Shown here in pieces: positions 36,170 through 64,000 of a DNA stretch of 64,000 nt. The notes beneath the pieces were generated by a model. It ran no database searches, was not told where the DNA came from, and saw nothing but the letters and a program-made list of their open reading frames with translations. Within the stretch, counting starts at the first letter, position 1, and each line of letters begins with the position of its first letter. Both the position numbers and the translations under genes were made by a program. The stretch comes from Allolobophora icterica (taxonomy: Eukaryota; Annelida; Clitellata; Crassiclitellata; Lumbricidae), in the NCBI GenBank assembly GCA_963556255.1, contig OY744615.1, positions 7,224,858-7,288,857 on the forward strand. The letters are read 5' to 3'.

Positions 36170-39100
36170 GGGGCGAATCTTGGAGGGTGTGATGGACGAG
36201 AATTTAAATATAACCAATGCTTTAAACAGGCATCCTGGCCTTAATATTGACTTGATACCAGATGAACCATATGCCCGCCCACTATTGAACTGTGCTGACA
36301 TAGACCCCGACTGCAATTATTTCAATGACTTATCATATGACTTATCATATGACTGTAGGCCTACATATAAAATTTTGTGTCAAGAGTCAGACATTTCACT
36401 TTGATTGAAACTGTTCGTGAACTATTTAACAAATTAATTGGTTTGTAACTGCCAATCCAGTTTGCCAAGACCGATTATGGAGGAAGTACAGTTTTGTTCA
36501 CTATTGGTATTGTACACTACTGGTATTGTCACACTGCTGTCATTCTCTCTCCAACTGAAACTCACAATGTATTGACCTAGGACAAAATAATATTGGCAAC
36601 AGTTTAATCTAAAGTAGCATGTTAATGATTAGAGGCAGACTACCTACTTTTGTGTTATGTTCTTTTGTCTTTCATATTTTGATGTTTTCTTTGTATGTGT
36701 CACTGACCGCTCGGTTCAGAGGTCAGGATATAGTAATGGACTCTTGTGCATCTGAGTCCATGTTAGTTAAGTGTTATTTTTGTTTGAAGTGTTTAACCGG
36801 TGCGCACAGAACAGTTTTATGAATACTCTGTGGGAGAGGATCCCACTTAAGCTGTGTATACCAAAGTACCCCAACGAACCCAAGTAACCATTCCACCTGG
36901 TATTGCACACACTGCCGAACGACCTTATTACGCTTCAACCATATCATGTGTGATGAAGATTTTGCCCAAGCTATTACGAACACACCTGACAGAACCTCGT
37001 ATATTGACCCACAGAAGGAGGGACCCAAACTTGAGATATACACTGATGTCCAGGAAAATAGACCACTAACTCTTAATTACGACTTGGATCCAGATGATAA
37101 CTACTACGTAAAACGGCCCTTAATCTCTAAATAATTATAGTACTCCTACAGACTTGAAACTAGTACTTTCTGCAGGGAAACAATCCATATCACTCATGCA
37201 CATCAATTGTCGGAGGATTGCCTCAAAAATTGCGTCAATTAACTACCTCATGCAACAATTGTCAGTTGACGTTCTTGCACTCACTGAGACCTAGCTTCAC
37301 GACTCCACAGCCGATTCAGTTGAAATCACAGGATATAAATTTATTCATAAGTCCAGAGATTCTGGACGGGGTGGGGGTGTAGGCTTTGCAATAAAGAGTC
37401 ACCTTGGTTTAGACAAAATGGAAATACCCTCCAACTGTCGCTTGCATCGAACTTATGAGGTCCAATTAATTAAATTCCCCTTACCGCATGGCTCATACTT
37501 CATTGTTGGCGTAGTTTATAGGCCTCCGGGTCAGGATATGGCTGCTTTTAATGAAGAAATTGGGCAATTATTAGCTACACTAGCGCTAAAAACTAAAGAT
37601 ATATATCATGGGAGATTTTAATATCGATCTATTAAAAGCAAATGATCATGCTCCGACTGCGACCTTCTTAGATATTATGTCCTCACACCACTTCTTACTT
37701 TCTATTACACAACCAACAAGAATTACCCTGACATCCTCAACCCTAATAGATAATATATTCTCGAACAGAACCTCAAAAATTGTTGATTCGTATATACTTG
37801 CATCAAATATATCCGACCATCTTCCAATTTTGGTTAGAATCAATCATACTCAAACGCAGGGAGAGAAAGTTTTGAACTCCAATACTCGGAACATCAACGC
37901 AACCTCCTGATGAAAATTTCAAAACTTTATTATCTAAAATTGACTGGTCTGTCGTGTCAGATTCCTGTTGTGGGAATGATCCTGATGCTTCTTACGATTT
38001 ATTCCTTTCACTATTCAAAACAGCATGTGACTCAGCTTTTCCTCTAAGACATAAAAAAATTAAAGCACACAATGAGCTTAAAAGTCCATGGATGACACCC
38101 GGCCTACTTAAATCCTGTAAGACAAAATCAAAATTGTATATGAAACTGATTATAAATCGAAATCCTGAAAATAAATCAAAATTCGTTGCATATAGAAATA
38201 AATTCAAAGCAACCCGTATCAAAGCTAAAAGCAACTACTATGAGACTGAATTTCTTAAATACAATCATGACCTTAAAAACATGGCAAATCATAAGAACCT
38301 TGGTAAAATCCAATGATAAGAATAGAATTATTAGCCACCTATGCTTAAATGGTCAGGACATCACAGATGCGGACGTTATGACCGATAAATTTAATAGCTA
38401 CTTTGCCAATGTCGCTCAGGAGCTTGTTGATAAGAAACCTGCTTCCAACAACACCATCCATTCATATCTCGATCCACAATTACCAACCTCCTTTGCTGTT
38501 TACCCTACCTCCCCCGCCGAACTAATCTCACTCAGTCACACCATAAAAATTTCTCACAGTGCAGGGTTCGATGAGATTGACCCGACTGTTGTTAAACCTG
38601 TTTTTGAGTATATCGCTGTTCCTCTATCAGCCATTATTAACTACTCCATATCTACAGGAATATTTCCTTCCAGTCTGAAAATAGCCAAAGTCACACCGAT
38701 CCATGAACAAGGCCCTGAAGATGAGCTAACCAACTACAGGCCAATCTCAATTCTACCGTTTTTTTTTCTAAATTTCTAGAAAACGTCATGTACATTCGTT
38801 TATTTGATAGTCAAATAAACGAATGTACATGACTTTTTCTAGAAATTTAGAAAAAAACGGTAAAATTTTGACTACATTATCAAAAAGAATATCTTACATA
38901 AGGACCAACATGGTTTTCAACCTCAGCACTCAACGCCAATGTCGCTCCTGAATATCCAGGATAATATTTCATCTGTAATTGACGGTGGTGAATATGCACT
39001 AGGCATTTTTATCGACATTGCAAAAGCATTTGATGCCGTGAACCATGGACTCCTCCTTAGCAAACTTCATAACACTGGAGTGCGGGGTATTGCACAGGAA

Positions 39101-40440
39101 TAGTTTAAGAACTACCTCACGAATAGGAAACAACAGGTTTTATGTAATGGTTCTTTATCTAAACTAAAATTAATGAAATTTGGTGTACCACAAGGATCAA
39201 TTCTTGGTCCTCTTCTTTTCTTAATTTTTAGTAACGACCTCCCGAATGCCTCACCAATCCTGCGCTTCGTACTCTTCGCTGACGACACCAACATTTTTGC
39301 TTCCCACAATTCATATGAGAAACTTTTTCAGCTAATGACTCAAGAACTAAAAACGTCGTTGATTGGTCTCGAGTAAATAAATTATCACTGAACCTAAAAA
39401 AACAACTATGTCCTATTTTGTTCACACCGCAAGCACACCCCAGAGACCAAGGCAACACTTCTTATGGACAATATTCAAATACCACAGGTAACTTCGGTCA
39501 AATTCCTGGGCGTCCATGTGGACCAATTTCTAACATGGATGGTGTATATTGAGAATATTTTTAAAAAAATTGCGAAAAGCGTAGGCATCCTGGCCCGTAT
39601 TGCTTTCCTACTACCACCACACATCAGATTGAACTTATACTAATCTCTAATTCACCCGTATCTTTCATACTGTAATATAGTCTGGGCCTCAAATTATTCC
39701 TCTCGGCTACTTAGGTTAACCCTATTACAAAAGAGGGCCACCAAAATTATTACTGGCATATCAGGTCCAAAGTCTTTTGAAATCGCTTTATATAAATTAA
39801 AAATTTTATCAATTGAGCAGATTAGAATCAAGCAGACATCCGAATTCATGTTCAAATATATGCATAATTTTCTGCCCCCAGCTTTTAATGACTTCTTTAA
39901 TCTAATATCCCAAACAAACCCCTATAACATTAGAACATCTACCAATTATAGAGGAGTATCCACGAGAACAAACACCCGGAAATTCTCAATTAAGAGTGCT
40001 GGTCCGCGGACCTGGAACAATATTCCAATTATCATAAGAAACCTGCCCAATATTTTTATCTTAAAAAAACTCCGCAATTATCTAACCACATAATTATGCT
40101 TCCTAACCTCCCCACGATTACTATACGAATAAATCACTGCATTGTGTGCGCACTGGGTTATGAGGTTGAAATCGAATGTGATTTAACTCTGAATCTTAGT
40201 TAACTAGTTAAGCTTTTATATTTCACCTACCTTATACTATTTAGCCAGTTGCCAGTATGTTTACGCTTATGGGTAACCCCGCTAGCGGGATCTAAGTCCC
40301 TTAGGGGTTGTTTCCCTTTACTCTCTGCTAATACTGTCACTAAAGCATTTTATTTTCTATAAATGTTGGTATCAAATGATCTGAATTCTTGTAACTGCAT
40401 ATTATGAGAAGCAATAAATTTGTGGTTATGGTTATGGTTA
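36170..40440 (+). mobile_element. APE-type LINE 1, nearly full length, defective
   Basis: A 5' part (DPDCNYFNDL at 36320, DPDDNYY at 37090) precedes the endonuclease: LALTET (37280), GVVYRPPG (37510), GDFNIDLLK (37610) and SDHLPIL (37815). RT: IAKVTPIHEQGPEDELTNYR (38690), IFIDIAKAFDAVNH (39010), FGVPQGSILGPLLFLIF (39178), FADD (39275-39286). C terminus RKFSIKSAGPRTWNNIP (39980). 3' end has GGTTAT units at 40425-40446. Several stops and frameshifts, including a 108-bp foldback at 38754-38862. Confidence 0.9.
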
Positions 40441-40446
40441 TGGTTA

Positions 40447-43400
40447 TATTCCACTCCAAACGAACTATCCCCAGAGTTTGTATCTTCTACATCACCCTTT
40501 TCAGTAATGCATATAAACTATAGAAGTCTTAAACCTAAATTAAACGACATTAAAAACTTACTCGACCTCCTACCCGTAACTATTTTGGCTTTAACGGAGA
40601 CCTGGCTTGAGGACAATCAAACCGACCCGATTAATGTATCTGCCTACCAGCTATCCACAGGCCAAGGGGCACCTCTAGAGGGGGTGGAGTTGGGTTCCTA
40701 ATAAAGACTGGAATCTCATACGAGATACTTGACAATTTTGGAGACAGCCGCACCCCTTTCCACTCATTAGAGGGAATTTTTCTACGGGTCTTTCACAACT
40801 TAGACACCACCATAATGGGAGTAATCTACCGACCCCAGGATTAGACCTTGAAGAATTTTCTAATGAAATTGGTCACTTATTAAGCGTGGTCTCGAAGAAA
40901 TCAAAAGAAATACTACTGATTGGTGACTTTAATGTCGACCTATTGAAAGTAGGCGATCATAGAGCAACTACAGATTTTTACAACTGTCTAATTGCCCACC
41001 ATCTTTTGCCCATCATAACCAAACCCACACGAATAACCTTTCATACCTCTACTCTCATAGACAATATTTTTACAAATGCTTGGCCGTAAATAAGAGGGTC
41101 TTCCATAATAGCAGCTGACATCTCAGACCACTTACCAATCCTCGCCTTGTTTGACTGGGCAACAATGCAACCCCATAAACAAACTCTAATTCGAACCCAT
41201 AGGAAAACCACTGAGGAAAGAAAAACGGCTTCTTTTGAGTCGATTTCCCACACGGTATGGTTACCGGTTATTGAAGTCTGTGCAAGCCAAGATCGAAATA
41301 AGGCCTACGACCTCTTTTTACTTAAATTAAAAAAAGCCTATGATGACTCCTTCCCGCTTACCACCACAAAATATGGACGGAATTCAACTCCCAAGAAGTT
41401 GGATGATCCATGGCCTACTTAAGTCCTGTAGAAGGAAGTCGCTGTAATACTTGAAATACATAAAGAATCCTAATGTAATAAATAAAGAAAAGTTTGTCTC
41501 CTATAGAAAAAAATTCAAAACAGTTCGATTACTAGCAGAGAATAACTATTACGCAGCAGAATTCTGCAAGCATAGTAACAACCTAAGGAAAACTCGGGGT
41601 CTCCTACGCACTTGTTCTCAATACGGACCAGTAATAATCAGGACACCAATCTCCCATCACTAGTAGTCAATGGGACTAAGATAACCGACCCGGTAGAAAT
41701 CGCAGATAAGTTTAATGAGTATTTCAGGGGAATTGCCCAATCCTCAGCTAAAAAAATCCCAAGCTCTTCTCCTTCGTTTAAGAAATACATGAACCCTCCT
41801 CAAGTCAATTCCTTCGGGTTTCATGAAACCACTCCAGAAGAAATTATACGTTTGGCCCAGACCATTCGACACTCCCACGGTAAGGGAATTGATGATATCG
41901 AACCATTCCTCGCTTTACCTGCAATACCATACCTAGCCTACCCCTCAGCAGACATTACTAATTGCTCGTTCAACACTGGAGTCTTCGCCCAGGCTTTAAA
42001 AATAGCAAAGGTCGTTCCCATATTCAAACGAGGGGCAGAATACGAAGTATCCAATTACAGACCCATTTCGGTGCTACCCTTCGTCTCAAATTTTTGGAGA
42101 AATCTATGTACGAACGTCTTAATAATTTCGTCATGAAATCAAATATTCTTTTCCCGTCTCAGCATGGATTCCAATCTGGACATTTCTCCTAAGTCCCCTT
42201 ACCAAGCATGCAGGACAAAATATCTAATTCTATAGAAAATAACGAATATTCCATTGGAATCTTTTTCGATCTGTCCAAAGCCTTCGACTCCGTAGACCAT
42301 AAAATCCTATTTCAAAAGCTAAGTATCTACAGGATTCGATGTACTCAATTAAACTGGTTTATAAGTTATTTCGAAAATCGTTCTCAAAGAATCAGCTCTA
42401 ATGGTACCCTTTCGACTCTGAGAGCAATAGAATATGGCGTTCCCCAGGGATCAATTCTAGGCCCTTGCTATTTCTTATTTATATAAATGACCTTCCGAAT
42501 GTTTCTTCCGTATTCTTATTCATATTTTCACGGATGATACAAGCGTCTTTTACTCCCATACCTCGCTGGACGTCCTGATTCGTGACGTTAATATAGAACT
42601 ACAACTAGTAGCAGAATGGTTGCGAGCTAACAAACTGACACTCAACTCAGAAAAAAACAAACTAGGTCTACATAGTCTTTAAATCCTATAAGAAGAGTGG
42701 CCCTACCGAACAGCTGGAAATTTATATAGAAGGTTCTTCCATAACTCAGGTCTTCGGTACAAAATTTTTGGGAGTATACATAGACCAACATCTGTCCTGG
42801 AAAGTTCATATAAAACATATCTCCAGCAAAATCGCAAAAAAATATAGGAATTCTCTCCCATACTTCCCAGTTACTCCCTCTACAGATCCGTAAAACACTA
42901 TATTACACCATAATTAACCCTTATTTAACCTACTGTAATATAGTATGGGCTTCCACCTATAAGACGAGTTTAACTAAACTAGTTGTTCTTCAAAAACGGG
43001 CAATTCGATATATAGCTAGACTTTCTTACGGGGGCCACACGGACAGGTATTCGTTGAACTCAAAATACTAATAATTGATCAGATAAGGCACTTCGAAATC
43101 GGGGAGTTTATGTACCGTCATGATCGTAGTCTACGACCCTTGGCCTATAAAAATTTCTTCCAACACAACACAGATGTTCACTCACACCTCACAAGAAGCC
43201 TCAAGTCATATCATCTACCTAATGCCCATACAAACACTCGGCTATTTTCCGTTAGATTTGCTGGGGTCCGGTCATGGAACGAGGTATCTACATCTATCCG
43301 CCAACTATCCAGCCTCCAGTTATATTTTAAACGAAAGTTATGTTCTTTCCTAATTGACGGAATTATCGAACCCCATAATATGCCAGCACCATAGTAATTT

Positions 43401-43480
43401 CTACCATCCTAGTCATGGTCAGGTGAACAATCATTATCTTCCATGCGTGATGTAGTGTCTTTAGTTAAGTTAATAGTTAA
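40447..43480 (+). mobile_element. APE-type LINE 2, head-to-tail with LINE 1, defective
   Basis: Same family as LINE 1. Endonuclease: VMHINYRSLKPKLNDIK (40510), LALTETWLED (40590), IGDFNVDLLK (40915), SDHLPIL (41128). RT: IAKVVPIF (42005), IFFDLSKAFDSVDH (42260), YGVPQGSILGPC (42435), FTDD (42527-42538). C terminus FAGVRSWNEVSTSIRQL (43260). It begins at the GGTTAT tail of LINE 1. Multiple frameshifts. Confidence 0.88.
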
Positions 43481-43689
43481 GATGTTTCTTTTACTGTTGA
43501 TATTTTGTCTACCATTCGTGTGCATGATGTAGTGTCCTTGATTATGTTTATGTTTTTTCGCTTACTTTTGACACTTTTGCCTGCGAACAATTTAGGCCAT
43601 CCCTTTCTCTGTAATATACTACTAAATTCTGTTTCGTTAAGTATTACTGTATCATTGTTTTTTGTTTCTCTGGATGGTCACCAAATAAA

Positions 43690-43807
43690 AAATGAACATC
43701 AACATCATCCGCATGATCATCATTATTATACAGTTATACACATCATCAATAATCTCATCCAATTATTTGTCATCATCATCATCATCATTATTATTATTAT
43801 TATTATT

Positions 43808-43869
<62 letters not shown>

Positions 43870-44048
43870 TAGCATCACCAACACCATCACCATCAGCATC
43901 GTCCATATAGTCACTGTCATCATCCATATCATTATCCAATCCATAACAACAAATCCATATAATTGTCATCAATGCCGTAATAGTCATCCATATCATCATC
44001 CAAATCATCATCAACATCATCATCATCGTCACCATCACAACCACCATT

Positions 44049-44130
<82 letters not shown>

Positions 44131-44350
44131 ACATCATCATCATCATCATCATCATCGTCATCATCATCATCATCATCATCTTGGTCAAACTCATCATTAC
44201 ACTTAACCAGATCATCCTCATTATAATTTATGTCATCATCACCCATTTCATCAGAATCATCCATTTAACAGTGTCATTATCCATATCATCATCTGTATCA
44301 TCATCATTATGCTTTCATCATCAACATCACCATCATCATCAACATCATTA
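43690..44350. repeat. (ATC)n microsatellite, about 0.5 kb
   Basis: Long ATC/TCA triplet arrays at 43772-43870 and 44030-44185 with imperfect flanks. All frames are open; not coding. Confidence 0.97.
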
Positions 44351-44369
44351 TCATCATCGTCGCCATCAT

Positions 44370-44994
44370 GGTCAAACTCAGCAACATTGCATTTCATTTC
44401 TCGCAGTCTCTGCACAGCTCTTTCATTCAGAATCGAAAAATACCACGCTTGTCTATGCATTTGTTGTTTTGTCGATTGGACTACTGCAGTGCCATATATG
44501 ACGGACTCCCGGTCTGCCGGATTGAGCCCCTGAATAGAATTCTCCGTTTTGCTGCCCGCCTTGTAGGCCGCATCCCCAAGTTTAGCAGAGTGTCTGCGTA
44601 TATGACGGATGCCCTCCACTGGCTCCCCTACCCACAGCGCATCACTTATCGAATATCTGCCTTGGTCTGGCGGTGCTTTGAAGGCTTGGCCCCTCCATAC
44701 CTGCGGGAGCTCTGCTGTCCCACCTCATGCTCGCAGCGCCGTTGCTCTCTTTGCTCATCTGCGCAAGCGGAACTTATTGTTACCCGCACGTGGACAGCCA
44801 TACGGCAGCGCTGTGCCTTTTCTGTGGCTGCCTCAATGACCTGGAATGGGTTCCCTACTAAGCTCCGTCAAATACCGATTGGTCATTTCACCCAGTTTCC
44901 AACTGTCCTTCAAAAAGCGTTGTTCGACTCTGGTTGGGCTGGGAGGGCTCCTGAGTATGTAGTCTTGAAGGGGCGCTATATGAAACTGCTTTAA
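44370..44994 (+). mobile_element. CR1/L2-like LINE, C-terminal part
   Basis: Open frame reading LDYCSAIYDGLPVCRIEPLN, HWLPYPQRITYRISALVWRC, LAPPYLRELCCPTS and MTWNGFPTKLRQIP, ending at GRYMKLL. Complete 3' half with no stop; the RT catalytic part is lost. Followed by the (TAA)n tail. Confidence 0.85.
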
Positions 44995-44996
44995 TA

Positions 44997-45076
<80 letters not shown>
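44995..45076. repeat. (TAA)n tail of the LINE
   Basis: About 25 TAA triplets directly after the LINE stop codon, as a LINE 3' tail. A second run is at 45182-45232. Confidence 0.95.
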
Positions 45077-45077
<1 letters not shown>

Positions 45078-45657
45078 TCGGTGCACCTTTTGCACCGATA
45101 AAACCATCTGCGAAGACTAGCCATTCCAGAACAATGCCCCCCTAATTTTTGAACTCCCGAGGGATCATATGTACCTCGGGGAAAAAAAAAAAAAATAATA
45201 ATAATAATAACAATAATAATAATAATAATAATTCAATGAGTGTATTTAAACGCTGGTGCCGCCATGTGTATGCGTACAAGGAGGGAGGAGATTTTCCCTG
45301 TGCGGACTTAAACGTTTGTCTCTTAATTTAAAGTTTTCAAATGGTGCCAGTCCCAAGCCTGAGTACAGGAGGAGGAGGAGGAGACGTCAATGGCCTTGCA
45401 GCCATAAGATGTCGTTAAAAACTGGAAATACTGAGCTTAACATGCATAAAACTGTATGTATCAGTATCCTACAACCTGAAACAAAAACACCAACTTCAGT
45501 CACATAGCAGAGTCTGTACTGCGTTGTAGTTAGTTAGTCTACACTGTAGACTAACTAGCCTAAATACAGTTTCTTTGATGTATGGAGCAGCATATATTTA
45601 TTAAAAAGCCGGCTATTTCAGATTAAAGACGACAGACATTTTACATCCCGTATTCTG
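45077..45657. other. left flank of SLC5 copy 2
   Basis: Contains the block shared with 31493-31573 (GCCATGTGTATGCGTACAAG), the flank shared with 33733-33900, and a perfect 12-bp hairpin (45531-45542 / 45546-45557, loop ACT). No gene. Confidence 0.6.
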
Positions 45658-45935
45658 TTCGACCGACAAATGCCTACTTTGTTCAACATTCATAATTATG
45701 TTCAACTGGACATTATTCTGTAACCTAATGGCGTCTGTCATTTAGGATTTATATAAACGAATATAAATATACAATACATAGCACAAGGATTCTGTATTCA
45801 GAAGATAACATGCACATAAACGTTCTAGACATATTATACTGTGTGCAGTTACTAGACATTAATTTCACTGGGCGGTTTGTTGTCAAGTGCGTAAGCGCGT
45901 ATCCTTTAAGAATATCATGTTCGCGGATCGTCTAT

Positions 45936-63560
<17,625 letters not shown>

Positions 63561-63608
63561 CTACAGTCATACAACATCCTTCTCGAATCAATAGATCATG
63601 TTTGCTGA

Positions 63609-63872
63609 AAATCAAATTAGTTGCTATTGCATGCAAGTGGCTGATTGTGGGGAAATGGGGTGCTGGGACACCCCCTATAAGACACCTCACAAGCCATCAT
63701 TCCTTATAGCGGCAGAGGTCTTTGGGGACCACCCCGTGCCAACAGCCCAGCAATCAAAACTAGTACACCACTATTTCTGCCCGCGACACCGCTACCTCTC
63801 TTTGATAACGAGCCACCTGTCACGAGGCCGGGCCGAGCCAATTAGGCCCCCGAACAAGATCAATTAAATAAT
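63609..63872. repeat. conserved intronic block, copy 2
   Basis: Equivalent of 13340-13640, with GCGGCAGAGGTCTTTGGGGA kept. Family unknown. Confidence 0.4.
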
Positions 63873-64000
63873 TGAGTATTACTTACTAAACTTAGGCAAG
63901 AACTTGGCTGTGGTATAGGGCATCAGAAGTGTTAATGGCTAATGTGATGGATAAAACAACCTCCTGATTTCTTAGATGGTTTGGAGAGCATTGTTTCAAA

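Noticed and set aside
40420..40446. Interstitial telomere-like repeat (GGTTAT)
   Set aside because: Differs from the animal TTAGGG unit and is only four units long at a LINE 3' end.
43505..44264. 233-codon His-rich and 110-codon Asp-rich frames
   Set aside because: (ATC)n microsatellite translated in different frames.

Overview
This is animal nuclear DNA: genes are split by GT/AG introns, 3-bp microsatellites are long and frequent, and most of the window is LINEs, hAT and Tc1/mariner-type elements, tRNA-derived SINEs and a decayed Polinton. Frequent TAGGCCTA-type words and the LINE repertoire suggest a marine invertebrate (echinoderm-like is possible), but the sequence does not settle the phylum.

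The only host gene family I can support is a minus-strand solute carrier of the sodium:solute symporter family (SLC5; closest in feel to the SMCT/SMVT group, SLC5A8/SLC5A12/SLC5A6). Copy 1 occupies 320-25162. I could assemble 16 coding exons whose phases all fit, giving 642 codons plus stop with no frameshift. Copy 2 starts (3' end) at 45936 and runs off the right edge; exons 16 to 5 are present up to 63560. Position 1 aligns with about 45658, so this is a tandem segmental duplication with a period of about 45.7 kb. A third copy is represented only by a damaged last exon and its 3' flank at 33733-34925, so the locus was an array of at least three units.

Layout: 1-25162, SLC5 copy 1, with introns holding a solo LTR (2927-3361), composite LINE fragments (3694-5060), a TA-flanked 1.7-kb DNA element containing a hAT MITE (5510-7224), a mariner derivative (11195-11978) and a broken Polinton (about 13790-18530) whose DNA polymerase B has an internally inverted piece. 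22030-23500 is a degenerate short-period array. 25310-25730 is a large (GTA)n tract just upstream of coding exon 1. 26573-29154 is a hAT-type element. 29730-33366 is a minus-strand LINE broken by several insertions, one an exactly delimited hAT. 36170-43400 holds two head-to-tail plus-strand APE/RT LINEs; 44370-45076 a LINE 3' end. 45658-64000 is SLC5 copy 2, with its own private insertions, including an LTR-like element (49059-50515) and a LINE starting with a 2A-like translational-recoding motif (51093-51143).

The two paralogous introns act as mutual empty-site controls, which dates several insertions relative to the duplication. A second theme is a set of almost perfect palindromes with 3-17 nt loops; one can be shown against its paralog to be a recent templated inversion.
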